Assembly: GCF_003977615.1 (NCBI RefSeq)
Contig: NZ_RYZR01000005.1
Coordinates: forward strand, 715,773 to 779,772
Length of the DNA: 64,000 nucleotides
DNA from: Dyella dinghuensis
GTDB taxonomy: Bacteria > Pseudomonadota > Gammaproteobacteria > Xanthomonadales > Rhodanobacteraceae
Direction of reading: 5' to 3'
The notes under the pieces: generated by a model
Database searches by the model: none
Told to the model about the DNA's origin: nothing
Seen by the model: the letters and a program-made list of their open reading frames with translations, nothing else
Translations under genes and position numbers: made by a program
In this document: positions 8,168 to 16,346 of the stretch, piece after piece
Position numbering within the stretch: the stretch's first letter is position 1
Layout of the letters: every line of letters starts with the position of its first letter

Positions 8168-10774
8168 GTGGAGCAACAAGGCGGGGCCGAAGTCCTTAGC
8201 CAGGAAGATGCCTTGAGCCGGCCGGGCCCGGTCTGGTTGCGTCGATTCGGCGGTCCTGCGTTATCGGTGTTGATGCTGTGTCTGGCGCTCTGGGCGCTGT
8301 ACCGGCTGGCTGGCGAGGTGAGTTACCACCAGGTTGGCGAGTACATGCATCGCCTGCGTCGCGGACGTATCGGTCAGGCCATCGTGCTCACCGCGCTTGG
8401 TTATGCGGTGATGCCGCTGTACGACTTGTTCGCCTTGAACGCGATCGGCCGCAAATTGCCGCGTCCGCGTGTCGCACTGATCTCCTTCATCAGTTACGCC
8501 TTCAGCAACACGCTGGGCATGGCGATGCTGGTGTCCGGTTCCATTCGCTACCGCTTCTATATCCAGGCCGGCTTGTCGACGATAGAAGTCGCCAAGGTCG
8601 TGCTGTTCTGCACGATCAGTTTCTGGCTGGGCCTGTTTGCCATTACCGGCGTGACGTTGTTGTTCGTGCCGATTCCGCGCAGTCTGCCGCTGGGATCTGT
8701 GCACTTACTGCTTGGGATTGTGCTGTGTGCGATTCCACTGCTGTGGCTGGCCGGCGGCGCGATATTCCGGCGTCCGGTAAAGCTGTGGCGCTGGGACGTG
8801 CGGCTTCCACCCGTCTCGATCGGACTTCGGCAGGTTGTTGTCGGCGCCATCGACTGGGGTCTGGCGGCGGCAGTGCTCTACGCGTTGATGCCTGACGAGC
8901 TGGTGCTGCATTTCGGTTCGTTCCTCGCGATTTTCGCTCTGGCGCAAATTGCTGGCTTGATCAGTCACGTACCGGGCGGCCTGGGTGTGTTCGAAGCGGT
9001 GATGCTTGCGGGCTTCGGCGCCACCGGCAATCAGGCGCTGTCCGCACCCATTCTCGGCGCGCTGGCCGCCTATCGCGGTGTCTACTATCTGCTGCCGCTT
9101 TGTGCGGCGGCTGTCGTGGTGGTGGTACGCGAAGCACGCGGATTACGGCAGGCTGCGTTGCTGACGCCATGGTTCAACGGATTGCTGCCGCCGTTCTTCT
9201 CCGGACTCACCTTGGTATCCGGTGCAGTATTGCTGTTCTCCGGCGCCACTGCTGTGTTGCCCGGCCGATTGGAATTGCTCAGCGATATCTTGCCGCTGCC
9301 AGTGATGGAAGCGTCGCATTTTCTCAGCAGCGTCATCGGCATGTCGTTGCTGATTCTCGCGCGCGGCTTGCAACGGCGACTCGACGCTGCCTATTGGCTC
9401 ACGCTGATTTTGTTGATCGCCGGTGCCGTGGCGCAGTTGCTGAAAGGCATCGATTACGAAGAAGCGGGTCTGCTGATCTTGCTCGCCGTCGCCCTGGCGC
9501 CCGCACACCGTCTGTTCTACCGGCGCGCGTCGCTGTTCGACATGACGTTCTCGTTCGGCTGGTTTCTTGCCTGTGCGACGGTGCTCGGCTGCACGGTATG
9601 GCTGGTGTTCTTCAGCTATCAACATGTTGAATACAGCCGCGACCTGTGGTGGCAATTCAGTTTCTATCACGGCAACGCGCCGCGTGCGTTGCGCGCGCTG
9701 GTGGGCGCAACGGGCGTAGCGCTGCTGTTTGCGCTGACGACGTTGATTCGTTCCGCACGTCCGCGCCCTACGCTTCCCGACGAATCGGAATTGGCGCGCG
9801 CAACGCCGCTGATCAAGCATTACTCCTCCGCACAAGCACACCTGGCGTTGATGGGCGACAAGAGTTTGCTGTTCGATCCCGACGGCAAAGCGTTTCTCAT
9901 GTACGGCATCGAAGGCCGCAGCTGGGTGGCGATGGGTGATCCGGTCGGCCACGACGAGCGCGCACGCCAGGAGCTGGTCTGGACCTTCCGCGAACGCTGC
10001 GAGCGCGGCGGTGGCTGGCCGGTGTTCTATCAAGTCACGCCGGCGGATCTGGATCTGTATCTCGAAGTCGGTATGAGTCTTCTGAAGATCGGCGAAGAAG
10101 CGCGCGTGCTGTTGGAACACTTCAATCTCGACGGCAAGTCCAAGAAAACATTGCGCGGCACCGTCAACAAATTGCATCGCGAAGGCTTGCGGCTTGAGGT
10201 CGTAGCGGCTCAACACGTTCCTGCACTGCTGCCGAAACTCAAATCCGTATCCGATGCGTGGTTGCGCGATAAGCGCACGCGCGAGAAAGGCTTCTCGCTT
10301 GGCGCATTCGACGAGCGTTACCTGTCGCGCACACCGATGGCGGTAGTGTGGCAAGACGACAAACCGGTCGCCTTCGCCAATCTGTTCCTCTGCGAAGACA
10401 GCAAGGAAGAGGCCTCCGTCGATCTGATGCGCCAGTTGCCAGATGGCCCCACCGGACTAATGGATTACCTCTTCGTCGAGCTGATGCTTTGGGCCAAGGC
10501 CGAAGGCTATCGTTGGTTCAACCTCGGCATGGCGCCGCTCTCGGGCTTGCAGAGCCGCCGCCAGGCACCGCTGTGGAACCGTTTCGGCGCACTGATCTTC
10601 GGCCGTGGCGAACGCTTCTATAATTTCCAGGGTTTGCACCGCTACAAAGACAAATTCGATCCCGAATGGGAGCCGCGCTATATGGCGGTCCCGGGCGGCA
10701 TCGCGTTACCGGTGGTGCTTACTAATGTTGCCAGCCTCATTTCAGGCGGCCTGACCGGAGTGGTGCGCCGATGA
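8168..10774 (+). CDS. mprF: Bifunctional phosphatidylglycerol lysyltransferase/flippase MprF
   Basis: An 868-residue integral membrane protein. About 540 residues form many transmembrane helices (flippase domain, with HVPGGLGVFEAVMLAGFGA, the conserved hydrophobic-domain signature). The C-terminal cytosolic domain (residues about 550-860) is the GNAT-like synthase that moves an aminoacyl group, usually lysyl, from tRNA to phosphatidylglycerol: YGIEGRSWVAMGDPVG, EKGFSLGAFDERY, FNLGMAPLSGLQSR and FNFQGLHRYKDKFDPEWEP are family motifs. The product lowers the negative charge of the membrane and gives resistance to cationic peptides. The start is GTG 8168, with AGAGG 11 bases upstream. Its stop overlaps the next start (ATGA), so both are co-translated. 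The amino acid transferred (Lys or Ala) is not settled by sequence alone. Confidence 0.95.
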   Translation: MEQQGGAEVLSQEDALSRPGPVWLRRFGGPALSVLMLCLALWALYRLAGEVSYHQVGEYMHRLRRGRIGQAIVLTALGYAVMPLYDLFALNAIGRKLPRPRVALISFISYAFSNTLGMAMLVSGSIRYRFYIQAGLSTIEVAKVVLFCTISFWLGLFAITGVTLLFVPIPRSLPLGSVHLLLGIVLCAIPLLWLAGGAIFRRPVKLWRWDVRLPPVSIGLRQVVVGAIDWGLAAAVLYALMPDELVLHFGSFLAIFALAQIAGLISHVPGGLGVFEAVMLAGFGATGNQALSAPILGALAAYRGVYYLLPLCAAAVVVVVREARGLRQAALLTPWFNGLLPPFFSGLTLVSGAVLLFSGATAVLPGRLELLSDILPLPVMEASHFLSSVIGMSLLILARGLQRRLDAAYWLTLILLIAGAVAQLLKGIDYEEAGLLILLAVALAPAHRLFYRRASLFDMTFSFGWFLACATVLGCTVWLVFFSYQHVEYSRDLWWQFSFYHGNAPRALRALVGATGVALLFALTTLIRSARPRPTLPDESELARATPLIKHYSSAQAHLALMGDKSLLFDPDGKAFLMYGIEGRSWVAMGDPVGHDERARQELVWTFRERCERGGGWPVFYQVTPADLDLYLEVGMSLLKIGEEARVLLEHFNLDGKSKKTLRGTVNKLHREGLRLEVVAAQHVPALLPKLKSVSDAWLRDKRTREKGFSLGAFDERYLSRTPMAVVWQDDKPVAFANLFLCEDSKEEASVDLMRQLPDGPTGLMDYLFVELMLWAKAEGYRWFNLGMAPLSGLQSRRQAPLWNRFGALIFGRGERFYNFQGLHRYKDKFDPEWEPRYMAVPGGIALPVVLTNVASLISGGLTGVVRR

Positions 10775-11565
10775 AATTTCGTCTTGTCGCGGTCGTAGTG
10801 ATTGCCGCTATCGTCGCCGCGCTCTTTATCTTCAAACCACTTCCGCGCCCGAGCCTGGAAGAGGCCACCGTAAAACTCCCAGCTACGGCGCAGGCACCTG
10901 CCGGCCACGACGACGTGCTCGCGGTTTTCTATTCCGGCGATGGCGGCTGGCGCGATCTCGATAAGGAAGTCGGCAACCGTCTCGTTGCGCGCGGCATACC
11001 GGTGCTCGGCATCAGCTGCCTTTCTTACTACTGGCGCAATCGCTCGCCGGAAGAATCGGCGAAGGACCTCGACGCACTGATCAACAAGTACACCACGCAG
11101 TGGCACAAACAGAAAGTATGGGTGATCGGCTTTTCGTTCGGCGCAGACGTGGTACCCACGATTGTCGAAAAGCTGAGCCCGCAGAACCGCGCACGCGTTT
11201 CGCAGATCGTGCTGCTTTCGCCCAGCCGCGATACGAATTTCGAGGTCGAGCTGGAAGGCTATATGACCGAGAACTGGCTCAAGACGCATACCAAGGCGTT
11301 TATGGAATGGCTCAATCCGGTGCCGCACTTCCCAGCTCTCCCGCGCATTGCTGCCTTGCAGAACAAGCCGCCCGTGATTTGCTACTACGGTCACGATGAC
11401 AGCGACGACAGCGCCTGCAGCGACCCGACCTTGCCCAAATGGGTGAAGGTTTACGAAATGCCGGGTGATCATCATTTTGACTACAACTATGATGGCCTTG
11501 CCACGCGCATGATCGGCGACCTGCCAAGCGACGCACCGGCATCGCCACAAACAACATCGCCTTAA
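10771..11565 (+). CDS. VirJ/AcvB-like periplasmic serine hydrolase (probable aminoacyl-phosphatidylglycerol hydrolase)
   Basis: A 264-residue protein with an N-terminal membrane anchor or uncleaved signal (residues 4-22) and a single alpha/beta-hydrolase domain of the VirJ type. The domain opens with VFYSGDGGWRDLDKEVG. The nucleophile lies in GFSFGAD (G-x-S-x-G), with a probable acid in YGHDDSDDSAC and a His in MPGDHHFDYNYDG. In Agrobacterium and related bacteria the homologous AcvB domain hydrolyses lysyl-phosphatidylglycerol and is encoded beside the synthase. Here the ATG lies inside the last codons of mprF, which strongly supports the same pairing. The AcvB N-terminal domain is absent, so this is the short, VirJ-length form. 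Hydrolase activity is inferred from family and context. Confidence 0.88.
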   Translation: MKFRLVAVVVIAAIVAALFIFKPLPRPSLEEATVKLPATAQAPAGHDDVLAVFYSGDGGWRDLDKEVGNRLVARGIPVLGISCLSYYWRNRSPEESAKDLDALINKYTTQWHKQKVWVIGFSFGADVVPTIVEKLSPQNRARVSQIVLLSPSRDTNFEVELEGYMTENWLKTHTKAFMEWLNPVPHFPALPRIAALQNKPPVICYYGHDDSDDSACSDPTLPKWVKVYEMPGDHHFDYNYDGLATRMIGDLPSDAPASPQTTSP

Positions 11566-11793
11566 GACGCATTAAGCGATGCACTAACGCGTGCATCGCT
11601 CCGTCGCGATTTCAGCGGACCGCGCGTCCAATCATTCATCTTGATCAACGTGAATGACATGCAGGCTGTCTGCACATACCTCCAACACCGGATTTACGCC
11701 GAAGGTGATCAAATTGGTTACTGCATCGGGAGCATGTGCCTGATGCACACCACGAGTGTCTACTCATGCGTCCGAATCCCAAGAGGTACTGTC

Positions 11794-12021
11794 ATGAATC
11801 AAGACATCATCAAGGGTCAATGGAAACAGCTCTCCGGCAATATCAAACAGCACTGGGGAAAACTGACCGACAATGATCTGAAGGTTGCCGAAGGAAGCAT
11901 GGAATATCTCACCGGCAAAGTCGAAGAACGCTATGGCATCGCCCACGAAGAAGCTGAAAAGCAGGTACGTGCGTTCGAGCGCGAATTGAACAAACGCGGC
12001 GGCACGACGACTCACCACTAA
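11794..12021 (+). CDS. CsbD-like stress-response protein, copy 1
   Basis: A 75-residue, highly charged helical protein of the CsbD/YjbJ family: QWKQLSGNIKQHWGKLTDND at the N-terminus, then the second helical repeat MEYLTGKVEERYGIAHEEAE. These are abundant stationary-phase or general-stress proteins of unknown biochemical role. The ATG at 11794 has AAGAGGT 6 bases upstream. The frame is open further left, but that part is not CsbD-like. It is about 66% identical by eye to the paralogue at 12343, so the two arose by tandem duplication. Confidence 0.92.
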   Translation: MNQDIIKGQWKQLSGNIKQHWGKLTDNDLKVAEGSMEYLTGKVEERYGIAHEEAEKQVRAFERELNKRGGTTTHH

Positions 12022-12035
12022 TCAACACACGCGGA

Positions 12036-12084
12036 CCCCGCACCAGCACGTTCCGTTGTTCAAATTATTCTGGCTGGTGCGGGG
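12036..12084. terminator. Long-loop hairpin downstream of the first CsbD gene
   Basis: Perfect 12-bp arms, CCCCGCACCAGC and GCTGGTGCGGGG, are separated by 25 bases, 15 bases after the stop. There is no T-run, so this may act as a Rho-dependent or mRNA-stabilising structure. Confidence 0.6.
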
Positions 12085-12342
12085 ACGATGGAATAAGGCA
12101 CGTTAGCCACCCCCATCATCGCCTCGACACTGACTCTGGACTTCGCAGTCGGCGGCGCAGCCAAGCGCTGCTGCACGGCATCCAAGCATTGCAAATGCTG
12201 CGTGACGATCGACTTCACTTGACTGAACCGCTCCGACTCGCACGTACATCACACGGACATCTCGTTCACGGCGCGATTGATCGAATCGATGCTGTCGACA
12301 GGAGTTGTCGGCACGTCGAAATCGTCAGCACGAGGTAAATGT
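12085..12342. other. Non-coding spacer between the two CsbD genes
   Basis: Together with the hairpin just upstream this is a 321-base gap. It contains no supported frame. A GAGGT element near its end is the ribosome binding site of the second CsbD gene. The length suggests that the second paralogue has its own promoter; no convincing -35/-10 pair could be assigned. Confidence 0.6.
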
Positions 12343-12573
12343 ATGAATCACGACACCATTGCTGGTCAGTGGAAACAGGTCAGCGGCAAGATCAAGGAAC
12401 AATGGGGCAAATTGACCGACGACGACATGAAAGTTGTCGAAGGCAATGCCGACATGCTCGCGGGCCGGTTGCAGGAACGTTATGGCATCGCACGCGACGA
12501 AGCAGAACGGCAGGTGCGCGAGTTCGAAGAGGACTTGAGCATGAGCCGACAGAAGACACCTCGTCGCCATTGA
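12343..12573 (+). CDS. CsbD-like stress-response protein, copy 2
   Basis: A 76-residue paralogue of the gene at 11794, with the same two helical segments (QWKQVSGKIKEQWGKLTDDD and LQERYGIARDEAERQVREF) and a basic tail ending in RQKTPRRH. CGAGGT lies 7 bases upstream of the ATG. The basic C-terminus differs from the His-ended tail of copy 1, so the paralogues may differ in partner or nucleic-acid contact. Confidence 0.92.
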   Translation: MNHDTIAGQWKQVSGKIKEQWGKLTDDDMKVVEGNADMLAGRLQERYGIARDEAERQVREFEEDLSMSRQKTPRRH

Positions 12574-12672
12574 TGATTGCGCTCGCGCGCCGACCGAGCC
12601 GTCTTCTTTACTGACAAAGCCGGTACGCCATTCAGATCATTCCACGTTTAACCTTCACCGTAGGAGATCGCC

Positions 12673-12846
12673 ATGCTTTACTGGGCTGCCGTATTTTTCG
12701 TTATCGCCATCATCGCCGCCGTGTTCGGCTTTGGCGGCATCGCCGCCGGTGCGGCGAGCATCGCAAAAATTCTCTTCATCGTGTTTGTTGTCCTGTTCGT
12801 GCTGTCGCTGATCTTTGGCGGCATACGACGCGGACCACGTTTATAA
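12673..12846 (+). CDS. DUF1328-type small membrane protein (YtjA-like)
   Basis: A 57-residue peptide, [20 protein letters not shown], followed by a Gly/Ala-rich turn and a second hydrophobic helix ending in a basic IRRGPRL tail. This is the typical length and sequence of DUF1328 proteins, with two transmembrane helices and a positive C-terminus that should stay in the cytoplasm. The Shine-Dalgarno AGGAGA lies 7 bases before ATG. Function is unknown in the family, but members are often stress-induced. Position directly after two CsbD genes and before a strong terminator suggests a stress cassette. Confidence 0.88.
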   Translation: MLYWAAVFFVIAIIAAVFGFGGIAAGAASIAKILFIVFVVLFVLSLIFGGIRRGPRL

Positions 12847-12870
12847 CGATCGATATCAATACCGAAGATC

Positions 12871-12898
12871 GCGGCACCTTAGGGTGCCGCTTTTTTTT
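12871..12898 (+). terminator. Rho-independent terminator
   Basis: GCGGCACC-TTA-GGGTGCCGC followed by eight T residues, 24 bases after the DUF1328 stop. This ends the CsbD/DUF1328 group. Confidence 0.92.
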
Positions 12899-12983
12899 GT
12901 AACTTTGAGCGACGAAACCGGGTCGCTACAAACCAACGATGTGCGGGTTGCTTGCGCCGGGCGGCCCTATCTGGGCCGCGTAT

Positions 12984-13850
12984 CTAACCGTTGCGAAATA
13001 TCACGATCTCATGCGGCGTCATCGTATCGTCCGTTTGCAGCCAGCTTTCCTGCGCGACAACTTCCGTGCACGGGCCAAGCGTACCGATGCGAATCTCGCG
13101 CTGCGCCGCTTCATGTCGGAGCATGCTCATCACCTCGTGCAACAGTGTCCCAGTGAACGGTGTGTACAGATAGAACAACGTGCCCTGTGAAAAATCAGCA
13201 TCGCGCACGTCTTGCGCGAGAAACGTCGCGTTGTTCAGCCTCAAATCGCTAGCACTCTTTCTCGCGCTGGCGACGTATGCGGGCTCGCATTCGATGCCGA
13301 TGCAACGCGCCGAAGAGCAAATCGCCGCAAGCAAAGGTACGTGACCAAGACCGGCACCGAGGTCGACAAGAACGTCTTGCTCATTCAACCCGGTGCGGCT
13401 GATGAATTGAAAAATCTGCGTCGCTGGCGTCGGCTGGTAGAACACCATGTCCGGTGCAAGTTCGGCGCTGACGTCGTGCGGTTCATCCAGTTGCAGAACG
13501 CCGCTGACCAGCACGTCCAGGTCGTCGTACCTTTCGCTGCCTGCCCGGCCGGCGTTCTTTTCATCATGATCCGCCTCATGCGTGCACTGCATGAGGCGAT
13601 GTGCACCGCTCCCTGCCCGTATGTCGCGACGCAGGGATTCGTAGAAGTCACGATTGGATGCCTCAAGTTCGGCCCCTATTTTCGATACCTGATCGAGCAT
13701 TGCCCTGTCGGCTTCGGCATCCTCGTGAATAAGACACGATTCAAGCCGGTCGAGTGCATCCAGCCGCCTTCGCCAATTGTCGGTCACGTATAGAGTGCGA
13801 TCGGACTGCAGCTCCACGAGGAGACGCGATAACCTGCCTTGCGCGTTCAT
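12984..13850 (-). CDS. SAM-dependent methyltransferase, class I
   Basis: A 288-residue protein. The first 110 residues are helical and charged, with no recognised domain. The C-terminal half is a Rossmann-like methyltransferase: motif I is VDLGAGLGHVPLLAA, motif II is CIGIECEPAYVASARK, and a later LFYLYTPFTGTLLHEV corresponds to motif IV. The arrangement (V-D-L-G-A-G-x-G-H, then a tyrosine-containing F-Y-L-Y-T-P-F) resembles a DOT1-like or 'histone methylation' type fold and small unassigned bacterial methyltransferases; the substrate is unknown. It stands alone on the minus strand, divergent from the acetyltransferase at 13977. Confidence 0.8.
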   Translation of the reverse strand: MNAQGRLSRLLVELQSDRTLYVTDNWRRRLDALDRLESCLIHEDAEADRAMLDQVSKIGAELEASNRDFYESLRRDIRAGSGAHRLMQCTHEADHDEKNAGRAGSERYDDLDVLVSGVLQLDEPHDVSAELAPDMVFYQPTPATQIFQFISRTGLNEQDVLVDLGAGLGHVPLLAAICSSARCIGIECEPAYVASARKSASDLRLNNATFLAQDVRDADFSQGTLFYLYTPFTGTLLHEVMSMLRHEAAQREIRIGTLGPCTEVVAQESWLQTDDTMTPHEIVIFRNG

Positions 13851-13976
13851 GGCGGCGCTTCTCGCGGCAGATATCCGGCCTCGAACGCATCAGGCTCGCG
13901 CATGAATGCCTCTCGAAAGGATGGGGGTACATGTTCTGCTTCCAGAGTGCGAAAGCGAAAACCCAAGAGGCATCGA

Positions 13977-14438
13977 ATGCAATCGATCAAGGTTCGTTCC
14001 GTGGGAAAAGAGGATTTCCAGGCATGGAAGCCATTGTGGGATGGTTATAACGCTTTCTATGGCAGAAAGGGATCCACGGCGTTGCCGGAAGAGATTACGA
14101 AAACGACCTGGGCGCGATTTTTCGACACCGATGAACCCATGCACGCTCTCGTCGCAGAACGCGAAGGCGCGCTGATAGGTCTTGCGCACTATCTTTTCCA
14201 CCGAAGTACGATTCAGCGCGAACCGACTTGCTATATGCAGGACCTGTTCACCGATGAAGCGGCACGTGGCGCGGGTGTCGGGCGCGCGTTGATCGAGGAA
14301 GTCTATCGGCGCGCTGCGATGGTGGATTGCCCACGCATCTACTGGCATACGCACGAAACGAACGCAACGGCGATGGCGCTTTACGACCGTGTCGCCGACA
14401 AGTCGGGTTTCATCGTGTATCGGAAAGTTCGCCTGTAA
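13977..14438 (+). CDS. GNAT family N-acetyltransferase
   Basis: A 153-residue single-domain GNAT enzyme. The acetyl-CoA pyrophosphate-binding loop is in DLFTDEAARGAGVGRALIEE (R-G-x-G-x-G/A pattern), preceded by strands ALIGLAHYLFHRS and followed by IYWHTHETNATAMALYDRVA, where Asn and Tyr are the usual family positions. ATG 13977 has AGAGG 6 bases upstream and yields the proper N-terminus SIKVRSVGKEDFQAWKPLW. The acceptor substrate is unknown. It runs convergently toward the lipase-like hydrolase, with only 11 bases between them. Confidence 0.9.
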   Translation: MQSIKVRSVGKEDFQAWKPLWDGYNAFYGRKGSTALPEEITKTTWARFFDTDEPMHALVAEREGALIGLAHYLFHRSTIQREPTCYMQDLFTDEAARGAGVGRALIEEVYRRAAMVDCPRIYWHTHETNATAMALYDRVADKSGFIVYRKVRL

Positions 14439-14449
14439 CGACAGCGCCG

Positions 14450-15331
14450 TCAGGACAGTGATTGGCGCCGGATCCATTCGGCGAGCTGCGCCAGCACCTG
14501 GTGCCGGCCCGTTTCGGTTTCATTGAACAGCTCATGGTAGAGCGTATCGAAAAAGCGGCTGGTGAGATGCTTCGTGGCCCATGCCCCCGACGAAAAATCG
14601 CGGCTGCCGGATGGGTCCACAAGCCGGTCGCTGCCGGCAACGAGCAGAAGAGTCGGTACACGCAACTGCCACGCATCCGTCACGCTGGATGCGCCGGCAC
14701 GAAAAATGAAATCGGCCAGACGCGGCGTGACCTTGTTGCTGCAGAGCGGATCGTTTCGATACGCCTCGATCACATTGGCGTCGTGCGACAACCCATCCAG
14801 CTTCAGGCCGTTGCGCAAAGGAAGATTCGGCGATACCCGCGTCAACACGCTGGCCAAACGACGTAGCCACGGCCCCTCATAGCTGCGCAAGGCGGGTGAC
14901 GACAACACCAGGGCCGGCGGTTCGATGCGACGATCGAGCACCGTTCGTACCGCGACGAGACCGCCCATGCTATGCCCGAGCAGCAGGGGTGCCCGACCGG
15001 TGGCGCGCGCGTAATCGTTGTAAACCGTCGCAAGGTCTTGCAGCAGATCGTCGCTATGCCGGAGCGCGCTGCGCTGACCGGGCGTGTGACCATGGCCGCG
15101 CTGATCGTAACTTCGCACGGCAAAACCTCGCGCGAAGAACCACTGCGCCAGCTGTTCGTAGCGTCCACTGTGTTCGCCCAGGCCATGCACGATCAGCACC
15201 GCGCTTTGAGCCGAAGGATTGGGCCAATCGCGCAAAAAAAGCTTCTGACCATCTGGCATGGTCAGCCATGCAGGGTCAGCCGAATGTGTGGCACGTTGAT
15301 TGACCGCCATTGAATGCGCCCGTGGTTCCAT
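14450..15331 (-). CDS. Alpha/beta hydrolase, monoacylglycerol lipase-like
   Basis: A hydrolase of about 293 residues. The family signature VLIVHGLGEHSGRYEQLAQ, with the oxyanion HG, is followed by RSYDQRGHGHTPGQR, the nucleophile elbow GHSMGG, the acid in AGSDRLVDP and the His in LYHELFNE. These match the Hydrolase_4/monoglyceride lipase group that cleaves acylglycerols or related esters. There is no signal peptide, so it is probably cytoplasmic. Start choice is uncertain: ATG 15331 has AGGGCGG ahead, while ATG 15310 would begin at MAVNQR. Substrate is inferred from family only. Confidence 0.87.
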   Translation of the reverse strand: MEPRAHSMAVNQRATHSADPAWLTMPDGQKLFLRDWPNPSAQSAVLIVHGLGEHSGRYEQLAQWFFARGFAVRSYDQRGHGHTPGQRSALRHSDDLLQDLATVYNDYARATGRAPLLLGHSMGGLVAVRTVLDRRIEPPALVLSSPALRSYEGPWLRRLASVLTRVSPNLPLRNGLKLDGLSHDANVIEAYRNDPLCSNKVTPRLADFIFRAGASSVTDAWQLRVPTLLLVAGSDRLVDPSGSRDFSSGAWATKHLTSRFFDTLYHELFNETETGRHQVLAQLAEWIRRQSLS

Positions 15332-15745
15332 AGCCCGCCCTGCCCGACCCACCTACATTACCTCCACCGTGGCCTGCGCGGAAGCCGGTACGTCACCGGT
15401 CGCAACCCTTTGCGAAAACCGTTTCGTCGCTTCGAAGACTTTTCATTTGGACGTCCAAACGAATTGTTCTCAGTGCGAAAAATCGAATCGCGGCAAGCAG
15501 ATTACTTTTCGTTGCGCGGAACATTTCGTGCAGACACCCCACTTGCTCGTACGAAATGCATGCTAGACATGCAAAACAGCGCAATCCCGACGCTCGCCGC
15601 TCACGTGAAATACGCGTGAATTCGGCTGTTTTTTTGACCTTACGCGCCAATCCGTGACGCACTTCACTAAAGCGTATCGCGCGATAGCCGATCTACATCA
15701 GCACGCCGCGCGTGTCGTATCCGAACTTATCGAGTAGTCGCGCTT
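15332..15745. other. Intergenic region with a palindromic site
   Basis: A 414-base spacer between the divergent hydrolase and the secreted Cys-rich protein. No gene is supported. It contains the 14-bp palindrome at 15446-15459 and several AT-richer segments, so the promoters of both neighbours probably lie here. Confidence 0.6.
15446..15459. promoter_or_regulatory. Perfect 14-bp palindrome with central CpG
   Basis: TTTGGACGTCCAAA. The central CG and the length are typical of LacI-family operators. A related site, ATGGACGTCCAT, lies upstream of the GH35 gene at 28599. Function is not shown. Confidence 0.4.
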
Positions 15746-16315
15746 ATGAAATTCATGCGTACCGCAGCATCCCTATCCCTCATCGTCATGATGTCGACGG
15801 GCGTCGCGCACGCCGACGGATCTGCCGAAAACATGACGCCTCAAACTGTGACGCGGGTCGCAAAGGTGGCCGGGTCGGTCATCCAGGCCACAGTACGTTC
15901 GGTCGACAGGGCAACGCCGGCCGGACCGGCCGGCCAGGACGATATCGCCGCCGTCTGCATCACTTCCGGTTCCGATGTCGGCCAGTGTGGCGTGTCCGCG
16001 ACCCTGGCGCAGGCGGGTTGCGGTGCCGCTGGCAAGCCTTTGTCGTCATGTCACGACGATAAAGTTGCACGCGCGCAACATGTCGCCCTCTGCAATGCAG
16101 AGGACGTGGGTCTATCGGGTTGCCTGTCGAAATACGCCACCGCCCTCGTGCGTCATCCGGATATGGCCGAGAAGGCCTATCAGTTCAGCGTTCGCCGCGA
16201 TGACAAGAATCTTCCCGACGTTACTGTGCTCGTCTCAGCCAAGCAGACCGAACAGGATGCGGCACAGATGGCGCTGGACAGCATGACATCGGCGAGGACG
16301 GCATCAAGCAACTGA
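15746..16315 (+). CDS. Secreted Cys-rich protein of unknown function
   Basis: A 189-residue protein with a good Sec signal (MKFMRTAASLSLIVMMSTGV, cleavage after AHA). The mature part has six Cys residues, arranged in three similar blocks: VCITSGSDVGQC, GCGAAGKPLSSC and LCNAEDVGLSGC, about 35 residues apart, which suggests three short disulfide-closed loops. No family is recognised. The C-terminus is Gln/Ala/Ser-rich. It would be periplasmic or secreted. ATG 15746 lies downstream of an AGTCG element; an in-frame GTG start upstream cannot be excluded but would break the signal peptide. Confidence 0.7.
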   Translation: MKFMRTAASLSLIVMMSTGVAHADGSAENMTPQTVTRVAKVAGSVIQATVRSVDRATPAGPAGQDDIAAVCITSGSDVGQCGVSATLAQAGCGAAGKPLSSCHDDKVARAQHVALCNAEDVGLSGCLSKYATALVRHPDMAEKAYQFSVRRDDKNLPDVTVLVSAKQTEQDAAQMALDSMTSARTASSN

Positions 16316-16346
16316 TCACGCCGGGTGTGCAGTTGCATTGCAACGG

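Noticed and set aside
13839..13976. N-terminal extension of the GNAT gene
   Set aside because: The extra 46 codons are Arg/Ser-rich with no homology pattern, and the ATG at 13977 has a good ribosome binding site.
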